This document shows positions 55,236-64,000 of a stretch of DNA of 64,000 bases, in pieces. The notes beneath the pieces are model-generated. The model was given only the letters and a program-made list of their open reading frames with translations, did no database searches and was not told where the DNA came from. Both the position numbers and the translations under genes were made by a program. The stretch's first letter is position 1, and each line of letters starts with the position of its first letter. The stretch covers positions 744,001 through 808,000 of the forward strand of contig NZ_PCGR01000001.1 of assembly GCF_002798305.1 (NCBI RefSeq), read 5' to 3'. The stretch is from Chryseomicrobium excrementi (GTDB lineage: Bacteria; Bacillota; Bacilli; Bacillales_A; Planococcaceae).

Positions 55236-56054
55236 ATGGAAAAACATTTAATCGTATTAGACCTGGATGGAACACTTTTAACGGATGAGAAAGTAATTTC
55301 CCCTCGCACAAAAGAGACTTTGCTAAAAGCCAAACAAGCAGGTCATGAAGTGATGATTGCTACTGGTCGTCCTTACCGCGCTACGGGAATGTATTATAAA
55401 GAGCTCGGATTGACAACTCCTATTGTCAATTTTAACGGGGCCTTTGTTCACCATCCTTTTTCAAAAAGCTGGACTACCATTCATGAACCGATTCAACTTG
55501 GTGTTGTTAAAGAAGTCGTAGATGCAGTTGAAGAGTTTGAAATTAAGAATTTGTTAGCAGAAGTATTAGATGAAGTGTATTTGCATTACCATGATGAAAA
55601 AATCATGGATGCCTTTGGATTTGGAGATCCAAACTTCACGACGGGTGACTTACGAAAATATTTAAAACATGATCCAACGAGTATGTTGATTCATGCAGAG
55701 GAGCATCATGTAGAATCTATACGCAAACACTTAGCTGAGGTCCATGCAGAAGTCATCGACCACCGCCGCTGGGGTGCACCGTGGCATGTCATTGAAATCG
55801 TTAAGAGTGGTTTAAACAAGGCAGTTGGTATCCAGCCAGTCGCCAAGTATTTAAATATACCACGCGAGCGCATCATAGCGTTTGGTGACGAAGACAATGA
55901 CTTAGAGATGATCGATTACGCTGGAACTGGAGTAGCGATGGGAAATGCTATCGCACCACTTAAATCGATTGCTAATGAAATCATTGGAACAAATAATGAA
56001 GATGGAATCGGCATCTATTTAGAAGAACGATTGAATTTAAAACTACATGTATAG
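55236..56054 (+). CDS. yitU: Cof-type HAD phosphatase YitU
   Basis: 272-aa HAD-IIB hydrolase. Nucleophile motif DLDGTLL (residues 9-15), motif II ATGRPYR, Lys in SGLNKAVGI and motif IV GDEDNDLEM. B. subtilis YitU is one of the phosphatases that dephosphorylate the riboflavin intermediate 5-amino-6-(5-phosphoribitylamino)uracil. Such enzymes are promiscuous, so the main substrate here is not certain. GGGAGAGGTG precedes the ATG. degV starts 10 bases after its stop. Confidence 0.87.
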   Translation: MEKHLIVLDLDGTLLTDEKVISPRTKETLLKAKQAGHEVMIATGRPYRATGMYYKELGLTTPIVNFNGAFVHHPFSKSWTTIHEPIQLGVVKEVVDAVEEFEIKNLLAEVLDEVYLHYHDEKIMDAFGFGDPNFTTGDLRKYLKHDPTSMLIHAEEHHVESIRKHLAEVHAEVIDHRRWGAPWHVIEIVKSGLNKAVGIQPVAKYLNIPRERIIAFGDEDNDLEMIDYAGTGVAMGNAIAPLKSIANEIIGTNNEDGIGIYLEERLNLKLHV

Positions 56055-56064
56055 GAGGAACCCA

Positions 56065-56916
56065 ATGAAGATTTACGCAGATAGTGCAACAGATTTACCC
56101 CTGTCGTTCTTCTCGGAAGAGGATGTGGAGTTGTTTCCACTCCGTGTACATATTGAAGAGAAAGACTTCGAGGACATGCTAGGCATCAATGCCAAAGAAG
56201 TTTACGATAAAATTCGCGGAGGCCATCAACCTAAGACTTCTCAGGTCTCTCCAGAGACATTTTTAAATGAATTTGAGAAACTTGCTAAAAATGGAGAGAA
56301 AGGGGTCTACGTTGCTTTTTCTTCAGAACTTTCAGGCACGTACAACACTGCTGTCATGATGCGCGATCAAGTGCAAGAAACGTACCCTGACTTTGATTTT
56401 GCTGTTGTTGACTCAAAAGCTGCTTCTTTAGGATACGGCATGTTAGTGAAAAAAGCAGTTGAACTTCGAAGTAAGGGAGTGTCAGTCTCCGAGGTAGCTA
56501 AAGGGGTTCAACAAGCCATCTCTCAAGTAGAACACTTCTTTACAGTTGAAGACTTAGATTATATGGCACGTGGTGGACGTGTATCGAAGACAAGTGCATT
56601 TGTTGGGGGACTCTTGAACATCAAGCCTGTTCTTCATGTAGAACACGGGAAATTAATCCCTATCGAAAAAGTCCGCGGTCGGAAAAAAGTCATTAAGCGT
56701 CTTGTGGAGCTAGTAGGTGAACACGGTGTGAACCTAGATAAACAGACGGTCTATATTTCGCATGGTGATGATGAACAAGCGGCTGAGGAATTAAAAACGT
56801 TGCTCACAGAGGCATATGGTGTGCAGCAGTTTGAGGTTCAAATGATTGGATCTGCTATCGGTGCCCATGTGGGACCTGGCGCATTGTCAGTATTCTTTTA
56901 TAACACAGCGCAATAA
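56065..56916 (+). CDS. DegV-family fatty-acid-binding protein
   Basis: 283-aa DegV protein that binds a fatty acid between two domains; relatives FakB present fatty acids to the kinase FakA for phospholipid synthesis. Seen are YADSATDLP (about 4-12), TSQVSPETF, FSSELSGTYNTA, VVDSKAASLGYG and DYMARGGRVSK. The ATG at 56065 has GGAGG six bases upstream. Cotranscribed with yitU. Which acyl chain it binds is unknown. Confidence 0.9.
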   Translation: MKIYADSATDLPLSFFSEEDVELFPLRVHIEEKDFEDMLGINAKEVYDKIRGGHQPKTSQVSPETFLNEFEKLAKNGEKGVYVAFSSELSGTYNTAVMMRDQVQETYPDFDFAVVDSKAASLGYGMLVKKAVELRSKGVSVSEVAKGVQQAISQVEHFFTVEDLDYMARGGRVSKTSAFVGGLLNIKPVLHVEHGKLIPIEKVRGRKKVIKRLVELVGEHGVNLDKQTVYISHGDDEQAAEELKTLLTEAYGVQQFEVQMIGSAIGAHVGPGALSVFFYNTAQ

Positions 56917-56954
56917 AAAAAGGGAGTTTCTCAATAACGAGAAATTCCCTTTTG
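56915..56954 (+). terminator. Terminator of yitU-degV
   Basis: AAAGGGAGTTTCTC / GAGAAATTCCCTTTT stem with loop AATAAC. Confidence 0.88.
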
Positions 56955-56966
56955 TCTCTTCTAATT

Positions 56967-57172
56967 GTGTGTAGGGGAAGCGTTCCGCGGGCTGAGCCAA
57001 AATCGAGTTGCGAACGCCAGAAATCCCCATCAAAACCAGTCACCCCTACCGAGGCAAAGAGCGCCTCAATTGGGGTGACTGGTTTTGATGAAATTTCTAG
57101 AGTGGCGTTCTTCACATCTTAGAAAAGGTCTCAGCTTCCGCTCTTAATCCCGCTAGAGTCACCCCTACACAC
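56967..57172. repeat. 206-bp palindromic intergenic element (MITE/REP-like)
   Basis: The ends are perfect 11-bp inverted repeats (GTGTGTAGGGG at 56967-56977, CCCCTACACAC at 57162-57172). Inside lie GAACGCC (57012-57018) / GGCGTTC (57104-57110). The core is a perfect 19-bp stem, 57028-57046 with 57072-57090, capped by GAGGC/GCCTC (57051-57055, 57063-57067). No open frame of note and no clear target-site duplication. It is more GC-rich than its flanks. It could be a non-autonomous mobile element or an RNA-folding repeat family. Confidence 0.7.
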
Positions 57173-57253
57173 TTATATTTTGTTGCTTTAAATTCAATTG
57201 TGCATCTAAATAGGTTTTGAACAAAACTCATATCTTGTCTTTAATCAGTACCT

Positions 57254-58567
57254 TTATTGTTGTTCTTGCAATTTCTTTTGTTTCCCTTTTCTCCATACCA
57301 AGTAAATAAAACCTAAGAACAATACATAGGCTACAATCATCGCAGCAATATAAGCTACATTTAAACCTTGATCTTCTTTCACGTGATACAGTTCTACAAG
57401 TTCACGGTCTACAGTCAGCTTATACTCTCCGTTCTCGTCTTGACGAACAATATCTCTGCCGAACAAGCCTCGAAGCTCTTTTCCTTCTCCTACTAATTCT
57501 TCTTTAACGTTAAATGCCTTGGTCTCACTTGAATTGTTGATGACAACGATGAATGTCTCATCTTCTGAAGAACGCTTGAACACCATATAGCCATCTTCAC
57601 TGGTCAGGAGTTCGAAGTCTCCTTGTTGAAGCGCTGAAGATTGGTTTCGAATTGTTTGCAAATCTTCCGCAAACACCATGATATCTTCATCTACTCGGAA
57701 GTTCATGATTTGGTGACTCGTCTCTTTTGATGTACCGTTCATTGCAATCTCTGTGCCGTAAGTGACCACAGGAACGCCTGGAAGTGTCAAAAGAGCTCCA
57801 AGTGCGACCTTCACCCGAGTTGGAGGAAACATGTTTTCTTCTGTGCTAAAGTACGTGAATCGTTCAGATAGTAATGTATCTAATGCGAGTATATCGTCAT
57901 TTGAAAATTCTAATAGAGCATCCACCGGTTGATCCACAGTTTTGAAGGCGTTTTGGAATGCTTCTACAGTCTGTTGTGTAAAAGATGCATCTAATTGTAA
58001 ATCGGTATCTTCTAAGGCAATGACATCTAATTCATCCGTATTGATTTCTTCAATAAAAGGTTGAATCAACGATTCATCAGCTTGTGCAAGACCAGTCAAT
58101 TTCACACCATCCACAGCATAGGTGTCTAAAAAAGATTTCATGTCATCTAAATCCTCTTGTCCTACACCAGCTAGTGGAAGATCTATCATGAGTTTCATGT
58201 CACGACTATGTAGCTCTTCTAGTAGTTGATTGAACTCTTCTTCCGTTCCAAAACGAGATTCAATCACTTCATAATTCGTGATGTCACTACCATCATAACG
58301 ATTCGTCTCAAAGATTGGTCCTGTAGAAATATAAGTGAAGCCCATTTTTTGGATATGCTCGAGACGATCACTGATTCCTAAAAAATCGCCGCCAGCAAAG
58401 GCTGTTGAATCTTGTGTATTCACATCTTCATCATTTTGAGATGTTTGATTAAAATAGCGGTCTACTAATAAGTCGTATACAGATTCACCCTGCATGGAAG
58501 CAAGAGCAGGTGCTGGAATACTCCACAGCATTGTAAGCAGGAGTAAAAGGCCTATAGATTTTCTCAA
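57254..58567 (-). CDS. Membrane-anchored alpha-amylase-like protein, probably inactive
   Basis: 437 aa: signal peptide (about 1-24), GH13-like barrel (about 28-330), a beta domain and a C-terminal membrane helix (about 400-425) with a basic cytoplasmic tail. GH13 features are YDLLVDRYFN and GGDFLGI. Catalytic regions are altered: region I reads LMIDLPLAG (family DVVxNH) and region II VDGVKLTGL, with T158 where the nucleophile Asp should be. E186 and D224/D225 may remain of the acid and third Asp. TTG start with GGGAGG at 7 bases. A binding or regulatory role is more likely than starch cleavage. Confidence 0.75.
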   Translation of the reverse strand: MRKSIGLLLLLTMLWSIPAPALASMQGESVYDLLVDRYFNQTSQNDEDVNTQDSTAFAGGDFLGISDRLEHIQKMGFTYISTGPIFETNRYDGSDITNYEVIESRFGTEEEFNQLLEELHSRDMKLMIDLPLAGVGQEDLDDMKSFLDTYAVDGVKLTGLAQADESLIQPFIEEINTDELDVIALEDTDLQLDASFTQQTVEAFQNAFKTVDQPVDALLEFSNDDILALDTLLSERFTYFSTEENMFPPTRVKVALGALLTLPGVPVVTYGTEIAMNGTSKETSHQIMNFRVDEDIMVFAEDLQTIRNQSSALQQGDFELLTSEDGYMVFKRSSEDETFIVVINNSSETKAFNVKEELVGEGKELRGLFGRDIVRQDENGEYKLTVDRELVELYHVKEDQGLNVAYIAAMIVAYVLFLGFIYLVWRKGKQKKLQEQQ

Positions 58568-58644
58568 TTCAATTCCTCCCTATCTCATTTATTGTACCAA
58601 AGAAGGAACCCCATTCCTCTCTTACAATCTGAAGATTATGTGAC

Positions 58645-58678
58645 TAAAAAAGCCGCCTGACCGCAGTCAGGCAGCTTG
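58645..58678 (-). terminator. Terminator of yisL
   Basis: AGCTGCCTGAC / GTCAGGCGGCT with loop TGCG and a T-run on the minus strand (one G-T pair). Confidence 0.88.
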
Positions 58679-58681
58679 ATT

Positions 58682-59056
58682 TTATGCTAAGAAGTTAATA
58701 CCCATCGGTAATTTGAACCCTAAGAATAGAGCTACAAACAAGAATACAAGCATTAAAACAACAAACATTGTTGATGGTTTGCCTTTGCTCTTTTTCACAA
58801 GCGCCATTTCCATCATCCCGATGACAAGAATACCTGCTAAGAATTTAAAGCCGTATAGCATACCTTGGCCAAAATCCATGCCTTTGATGAATAAAGCAAC
58901 TCCTGTCAAGATAATCAATAAGTAATCTACACGTAAAATCATGTGTACAATCTTTGTATTCTTTGCAGCTGCTGGCATCAAGTATGCAATAAAGAAAAGT
59001 GCAATTCCTAATACCCAAGTTGTGATGTGTAAGTGTGTTGATGCTAAAAAGTCCAT
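58682..59056 (-). CDS. yisL: UPF0344/DUF1516 membrane protein YisL
   Basis: 124-aa protein with four hydrophobic segments (about 10-28, 43-60, 66-85, 96-115). Fits YisL of B. subtilis by size and by the neighbour yisK upstream. Function unknown. GGGGG lies 6 bases before the ATG, 15 bases after the yisK stop. Confidence 0.85.
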   Translation of the reverse strand: MDFLASTHLHITTWVLGIALFFIAYLMPAAAKNTKIVHMILRVDYLLIILTGVALFIKGMDFGQGMLYGFKFLAGILVIGMMEMALVKKSKGKPSTMFVVLMLVFLFVALFLGFKLPMGINFLA

Positions 59057-59071
59057 GACGCGCCCCCTAAA

Positions 59072-59968
59072 TTAATCAATATGAGTTACTAGAGTGCCAA
59101 TGCCCTCTATTGAAACTTTTACTGTGTCACCTGATGTCAAGAATTTTGGTGGAGTGAATCCTTTTCCTACCCCTGCAGGAGTTCCCGTTAAGATAACATC
59201 TCCTGGCTCTAACTCAACGACCGCGCTGAGTTTTGAGATAATTTGTTCAATTGAATACACCATGTCGGATGTCTTTCCGTTTTGACGAATCTCATCGTTG
59301 ACTTTTGTCACAACAGTCAATTCGTGAGGATTTGCAAGCTCATCTTTCGTCACAACGTAAGGTCCGAGTGGGCAAGAGCCTTCAAGGCTTTTTCCTAAGA
59401 AATATTGCTGATGATTTTTCTGAAGATCTCGAGCCGTGATATCATTACCAATCGTATAACCAAAGACAGCATCAAAAGCCATTCGTTCTGGAATGTTTTT
59501 TCCGCCTTTGCCGATCACAATTGCCAGTTCCCCTTCGTAGTCCAGTTGTTCTGTAGTCTGGCTATGAACAGAAACTGTTGCTTCATCACCGACAATTGCT
59601 GTTGGTGATTTAGTGAACACTACAAAATCAACAGCTTCTCCGCCCATTTCTTTAGCATGATCTGCATAATTCTTCCCAATTGCAAAGACGTTTTTCGGTG
59701 TACGTGGAATCGGGGATAACCATTCAATCTCTTCAAAAGCATGTTTAAATGTAGCGGCTTCCGGATGTCCTTCTGCTTGTTTCACTAATTTACGAAGCTG
59801 CTCAACAAAATCCATTCCTTTTGCAGCACCTTGCGCTAGTGATGTTGGAAAATCTGAAACTACTTGGAACGTATCATTAATTTTTTGTACATCCCAAACA
59901 GCCTCTTCTTTCTTCACTTTTGGGCCAAACTTTTCTTGCTGCTGATAGCGATACGACAATAGTTTCAT
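59072..59968 (-). CDS. yisK: Fumarylacetoacetate hydrolase-family protein YisK
   Basis: 298-aa enzyme of the FAH family. Metal-binding acids are seen in LDYEGELAIVIGK (E-x-E pattern) and GNDITARDLQ; the family motif GKNYADHAKEMG and ILTGTPAGVG complete the fold. B. subtilis YisK has oxaloacetate decarboxylase activity and affects cell width with Mbl; the same role here is inference. AGGAG precedes the ATG. Probably cotranscribed with yisL. Confidence 0.87.
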   Translation of the reverse strand: MKLLSYRYQQQEKFGPKVKKEEAVWDVQKINDTFQVVSDFPTSLAQGAAKGMDFVEQLRKLVKQAEGHPEAATFKHAFEEIEWLSPIPRTPKNVFAIGKNYADHAKEMGGEAVDFVVFTKSPTAIVGDEATVSVHSQTTEQLDYEGELAIVIGKGGKNIPERMAFDAVFGYTIGNDITARDLQKNHQQYFLGKSLEGSCPLGPYVVTKDELANPHELTVVTKVNDEIRQNGKTSDMVYSIEQIISKLSAVVELEPGDVILTGTPAGVGKGFTPPKFLTSGDTVKVSIEGIGTLVTHID

Positions 59969-60024
59969 ATGACAGCTCCTTTTCCCTTTACTAACAGTCT
60001 ATTATATTCAGTGGACAATTTCAT

Positions 60025-61182
60025 CTATTTGTTCGTCGGATACGTCAGCTTTCTCCAAAGCCACTCTGCAGGACCTTGTTTGGCCTTTGATAACCAGAGC
60101 TCTGCAAAGATAACGCTAATCGCATAAATACCTAATGCAATGCCATAGCTTGCTTGAATATCAATTTTCCCATAGAAACCTAGACCGTAATTATAGAAAA
60201 ACGTCGTAGCGATGAGAGACATTAATAAATAGATAGTGAGCGACATGCGTCCAGCAGAAACAAAAGGACGCCAACCAATAAACCGGGTTGTTCTTGAGGC
60301 TAGAGTTAGCAGTAGGAATCCGTACCCGATAGCTTGCAGGGGTCCTCCAAATGTATCTTGGATCATGCCCGTAACTAGATTCCCTTGTGTAAAATAGGGA
60401 ATCCATTTCACTGTTGTACCAAGGAGTACAAAAATCACTCCGATTCCTAAAGAACGCATCGGATTTTTCCGAATGGTAGCAATCAGATTCCCTTTAGCCG
60501 CAGCTGCTCCAAACATCAGTAGTGGCAAAATTGAAAAGAGCATCCAAACTAAGAACAAGCCGCCTTGATTCATAAAATTCCAATCAGCCAATCGCTGCAT
60601 AAAGATATCTGAAAAACTTCCTTGCCCGTATGCTGCAATGGATTGTTCAATTCCTTGCACATCCGTATATGCTGCCGTACTCTCAGGATCCAGACGTTGC
60701 ACGAGTAAAAGAAGTAGCGTTATAGCACCGTTAGGTATCAGATAGAACAAGATTCCAAGTGTTAGCAACCACTTTGCTGACAGCCGCAATAAAAACAACA
60801 AGACAAAACCCGCAGCTGCGTATGTGATTAAAATATCGCCTGCCCATAACAGCAAGACATGTGCGATGCCAAAAGCCAAGAGGACGGCCATCCGTTTGAT
60901 TCCGAATTTTAAGAACGCCCCCTCAAAACGCTGAAATTGAGTCGCTAACCCAAATCCAAACAGCATGGCGAACAACGGATAAAAACTTGCTTGGATAAAA
61001 ATATCGAGAATCTGATATCCCGCTTTGTCAGCAGGAGCTGTGTACCAGTTGAATGGGTCAAAATAAATATAAGGTGAGTGAAAGAACAGCATATTTACGA
61101 CTAAAATTCCGAGTAGCGCAATTCCTCGTAAACTGTCAATTTCAGAATACCTTTCTTTCATACCCACGGGTTGCATCTGCAT
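60025..61182 (-). CDS. DUF418 membrane protein (YxaH/YrkO-like)
   Basis: 385-aa polytopic membrane protein with about ten hydrophobic segments. The N-terminal RYSEIDSLRGIALLGILVVNM is the hallmark of DUF418/heparan-acetyltransferase-like proteins, and the C-terminal YGLGFYG...GPAEWLWRKLTY is the DUF418 ending. Function unknown; some relatives move acyl groups across membranes. GGAGG lies 10 bases before the ATG. It starts 14 bases after addA, so it may be the last gene of the addBA operon. Confidence 0.82.
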   Translation of the reverse strand: MQMQPVGMKERYSEIDSLRGIALLGILVVNMLFFHSPYIYFDPFNWYTAPADKAGYQILDIFIQASFYPLFAMLFGFGLATQFQRFEGAFLKFGIKRMAVLLAFGIAHVLLLWAGDILITYAAAGFVLLFLLRLSAKWLLTLGILFYLIPNGAITLLLLLVQRLDPESTAAYTDVQGIEQSIAAYGQGSFSDIFMQRLADWNFMNQGGLFLVWMLFSILPLLMFGAAAAKGNLIATIRKNPMRSLGIGVIFVLLGTTVKWIPYFTQGNLVTGMIQDTFGGPLQAIGYGFLLLTLASRTTRFIGWRPFVSAGRMSLTIYLLMSLIATTFFYNYGLGFYGKIDIQASYGIALGIYAISVIFAELWLSKAKQGPAEWLWRKLTYPTNK

Positions 61183-61196
61183 CTTGTTAATTCCTC

Positions 61197-64000
61197 CTAT
61201 ACTGTAACTACCCTAGCAAATGAGACACTATAGATTCGTTTTGACTTCAAACGAATCCGAACGATCTCTTCAAGAGCTTGTCCATACATAGTCATCTGTA
61301 CAGCATACCTTTCACGAAGTTCTTGATCGGCACGTTCGGGGTCGTCCCTAAATTCAAACAAAGCGTCTGTCTTAAAATCAATCAAATGCCAGTCCCCTTT
61401 ACTATCTTCAAAAAATAAATCGACTACCCCCTGGATGATCTGGTGATCTCCGTCTTGATCTTTTTTTGCAAATGTAAATGGTTGCTCCCGGTAAACCTGT
61501 TTAGCTGTTTGAAGTTCATCGACTAAAGAGCTCTGCAAGAAAGCATGAATCGAAGCTACACGAACTAATTGTTTTTCTTCAACAGTTAAAATTTCCTCTG
61601 CTATCAGCCTATCTAAAAAGGCACCGATATCCAGTTCTTTTGTAAAAGGAAGATGCTGAAATACTGTATGATATACCGTTCCTCTCGAGGTGGCGGAAGG
61701 TTCTTTAGTCTCTTCAGAAAAGCGTGGAGACTCCCATGTCTCCTCTGTTGGCTGCAGTTCTACAGTCGAAAAGAAATCATCGTCTTGCTGACGGAACTGT
61801 TCGATTCGTTTCAATTCTGTCACCGTCTGTTTAGCCGTTTTCTTTGTTGTGGCTAGATAGGGGTACGTATAATCAAATTCTCGTTTCAAGTCATTCGACG
61901 ATTCGTTGATAGTCGAACTAGCTGATTCTTGCTCAGTAGAGCGCTCAGCTGATTGCAGTCCCTCGTCTAATGAATGAAGTTCAAAAGTCCAGTTCCCAGG
62001 TAAGGGCTTCTGTACAGATGAATGGACACCAGTCACTTGTTGAAACTCAGGTAAGCGCATCCAGGCAGGACCTAACCAATCAAAATAGCTCATCGCTCCA
62101 CTTCGTATGAAAGGAGGAACTGGCAGTGACTCCTCGACATAACCTACCGCTCCCCATTTCTGAACCGATTGGTCAAGAGATTTTGGCGTTAACGTCATGA
62201 AGAGCTTTTCCCTTGCTCGTGTCATCGCTACATATAAAATGCGCATCTCTTCTGCTTTTGCTTGAAGTTGCTTGCGCTCTTTTAGAGCGATAAACGGGAG
62301 CGATTGATAAGCGATACGAAGGTCCGGATCAATCGCTTTGACGGCAATCCCGAAATGTTGATCAAATAAGTAGTTTTCTTTAAAATCCATCATATTGAAG
62401 CTTCTTGCCATTCCAGGCAAAAAGACGAATGGAAATTCCAATCCTTTTGATGCATGTATGGTCATGATGCGGACCACATTTTCCCGGTCGCTAATTGCTT
62501 TTGCTTCACCCAAATCATCTCCACGACTCCGAATCCGTTCAATAAAACGTAAGAAACGGAAGACGCCACGGAAAGAGGATTTTTCAAACTGTTCTGCTTG
62601 CTCTAAAAACATGCGAAGATTTGACTGACGTTGCTGTCCAGCGGGCATTGAAGAAACTTGCTCAAGCAGATACGTATCTTGATAGACTGACCAAATCAAG
62701 CTGGCAAGCGGACCGGTCTGAGCTTTTGCTTGCCACGATTTTAGTAACACTAGAAAGTGCTGTACCTTTTCTTTTGCTGAAGCATCGAGTGTTGCTTGAG
62801 CGTGCGGGTTTTGAATCAGTTCATAAAAGGCACATTTTTTATCAAACGCTCGAAGCTTTGCAAGCTCTTCATCTGTCATCCCAATCATTGGAGAGCGCAA
62901 GACGGCAGCTAACGGAATGTCTTGGTAGGGATTATCAATGACCTTCAATATGTCCATCATCCACAACACTTCTAATGCATCATAGAATCCCGTCTTAGTT
63001 TCCACATATAAAGGAATTTTTCTCTTTTTGAACACCTCTATAAACTCAGGAGTCCAAGTCATAGAGCGCATGAGAATAACGATGTCGCGGTATTCTGCTG
63101 CTCGCGATTGTTGACTCCACGGATCGTAGACTTCGGCACTCGTTGCGATGAGGTGCTCAATCTTGTTTGCGATCCACTCTGCTTCGGCTCTCGCTTTTGA
63201 AAGTTCTTCCTCATCCTCGTGTTGTTTTTCAAGAATGTGTACTTCAATAGGATAGGCATTTGCATTGTAAGGAGCACCTTGTTTCAGTGACGCGTCGTCA
63301 TCATACGCAATCTCACCTACATCTTTGCCCATGATCTGTTCAAACAAGTAGTTGATTCCTTGAAGGACTTCTCCCCGGCTTCGGAAGTTGGCATTTAAAT
63401 CAATAGCCGTACCACGTGAGGTTGCTTTAAACCGTTCATATTTTCCGAGGAACAGCATGGGCTCTGCAAGGCGGAACCGGTAAATCGATTGTTTGACATC
63501 GCCTACCATGAACAGGTTTCCGTCTTGCTCTCCACCGCTCTTTACGAGTTGAATAATGCTCTCTTGCAACAAGTTGATGTCTTGGTACTCATCAACCAGA
63601 ACCTCTTTAAATTTTCTACGGTAGCTTTGCGCGATTTCCGATGGACTTTTGTGGTCAGGGCCAACTAAAATCGAGTGAGCTTTATGCTCGAGGTCAGAAA
63701 AATCAAGTAAGCTGCGTGCCGCTTTTTTCTCTTCATAACGCTCTGAGAATGCATGAACACATTCTATTAACGTCTCCACAATCGGCTGCATCATTCGAAT
63801 TTCTTCTAATAGTCGCTCTGGTCTCCGTGTAAAGTAATCCTCTTTAATAGCCAATAAATCTTGTTTGTATTGGTTTCGAATTGACTGTGCTTGTTCTTTT
63901 ATTTCTTCATCATGGTCTCCGCGAACTGCCTTAGCTGTCGGCCACTTGAATTGACTAAAGAACTGGTACAACTCCTCCCAAGAGGCTTCGGACGCTTTCT
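61197..64000 (-). CDS. addA: ATP-dependent helicase/nuclease AddA (5' end beyond window)
   Basis: At least 934 C-terminal residues of the AddAB enzyme, which processes double-strand ends for RecA-dependent repair. UvrD-type helicase motifs present: II VDEYQDIN, III GDVKQSIYRFR, IV NFRSR, V TIHASKGLEFPFVF and VI VAMTRAREKL. The C-terminal nuclease domain has VVDLFF and HLIDFKTD, the acidic and lysine residues of the RecB-type active site. Walker A lies outside the window. The frame is open to base 64000. AddB should lie just beyond the right edge. Confidence 0.95.
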   Translation of the reverse strand, partial: KASEASWEELYQFFSQFKWPTAKAVRGDHDEEIKEQAQSIRNQYKQDLLAIKEDYFTRRPERLLEEIRMMQPIVETLIECVHAFSERYEEKKAARSLLDFSDLEHKAHSILVGPDHKSPSEIAQSYRRKFKEVLVDEYQDINLLQESIIQLVKSGGEQDGNLFMVGDVKQSIYRFRLAEPMLFLGKYERFKATSRGTAIDLNANFRSRGEVLQGINYLFEQIMGKDVGEIAYDDDASLKQGAPYNANAYPIEVHILEKQHEDEEELSKARAEAEWIANKIEHLIATSAEVYDPWSQQSRAAEYRDIVILMRSMTWTPEFIEVFKKRKIPLYVETKTGFYDALEVLWMMDILKVIDNPYQDIPLAAVLRSPMIGMTDEELAKLRAFDKKCAFYELIQNPHAQATLDASAKEKVQHFLVLLKSWQAKAQTGPLASLIWSVYQDTYLLEQVSSMPAGQQRQSNLRMFLEQAEQFEKSSFRGVFRFLRFIERIRSRGDDLGEAKAISDRENVVRIMTIHASKGLEFPFVFLPGMARSFNMMDFKENYLFDQHFGIAVKAIDPDLRIAYQSLPFIALKERKQLQAKAEEMRILYVAMTRAREKLFMTLTPKSLDQSVQKWGAVGYVEESLPVPPFIRSGAMSYFDWLGPAWMRLPEFQQVTGVHSSVQKPLPGNWTFELHSLDEGLQSAERSTEQESASSTINESSNDLKREFDYTYPYLATTKKTAKQTVTELKRIEQFRQQDDDFFSTVELQPTEETWESPRFSEETKEPSATSRGTVYHTVFQHLPFTKELDIGAFLDRLIAEEILTVEEKQLVRVASIHAFLQSSLVDELQTAKQVYREQPFTFAKKDQDGDHQIIQGVVDLFFEDSKGDWHLIDFKTDALFEFRDDPERADQELRERYAVQMTMYGQALEEIVRIRLKSKRIYSVSFARVVTV

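Overview
The window comes from a low- to mid-GC, Gram-positive member of the Bacillales, most likely a Planococcaceae-type relative of Bacillus. The gene content and order follow two blocks of the Bacillus subtilis chromosome (the ykq/yku/ykv/ykw region and the inverted yja-yjb-yjc region). Control elements are those of Firmicutes: T-box, yybP-ykoY riboswitch, CtsR, FapR and FadR operators, strong GGAGG ribosome binding sites and A/T-flanked terminators. No phage, transposase, CRISPR array, rRNA or tRNA gene was seen. A Spo0E-like phosphatase, an intact membrane PAS kinase and the remains of a KinD-like kinase suggest a spore former, or a lineage derived from one.

Left part (1-25 kb): the end of ribonuclease J1 faces ktrC (K+ channel gating subunit). 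A potABCD polyamine importer operon follows, then an MFS exporter convergent with ccpC, the c-di-AMP receptor cbpB, fadH with a FadR-like box, ykyB, ykwC, a cluster of small genes (Spo0E-like, unknown 58 aa, ykvS), a CPBP membrane protein, a lipoprotein, mhqR on a perfect sigma-A promoter, a decayed histidine kinase, an orphan B12-binding/radical SAM protein, ktrD, a Mn2+-riboswitch-controlled TerC protein, a SwrC-like RND exporter, prfC, an M42 aminopeptidase and a sensor kinase.

Middle (25-43 kb): aldehyde dehydrogenase, a 46-aa gene behind a sigma-B-like promoter, a secreted nuclease, yutG, the yjcH-yjcG-yjcF set, then the minus-strand operon relQ-nadK-yjbO-mgtE (alarmone synthesis, NADP supply, RNA modification, Mg2+ uptake) and yjbL. 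The proteolysis and competence group yjbK, yjbI-yjbH, pepF, coiA, mecA and spx comes next. YjbH (adaptor) and Spx (its substrate) are both atypical here: Spx has a 19-residue C-terminal extension and YjbH lacks the second cysteine of its CxxC.

Right part (41-64 kb): a secreted DUF4015 glycosidase-like protein, T-box-controlled trpS, an oppDFBCA peptide importer operon, fabH-fabF under a FapR box, a small membrane protein, a clpB gene that lacks the N-terminal domain but has its own CtsR box, yitW, yitU, degV, a 206-bp palindromic intergenic element, a membrane-anchored amylase-like protein with altered catalytic motifs, yisL, yisK, a DUF418 membrane protein and the C-terminal three quarters of addA running off the right edge.

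Most of the window is conserved housekeeping sequence. I did not find a clearly new multi-gene system. The observations most worth following are the N-domain-less ClpB, the extended Spx, the large palindromic element, hairpins that hold stop codons in their loops, and the small gene with the sigma-B-like promoter.
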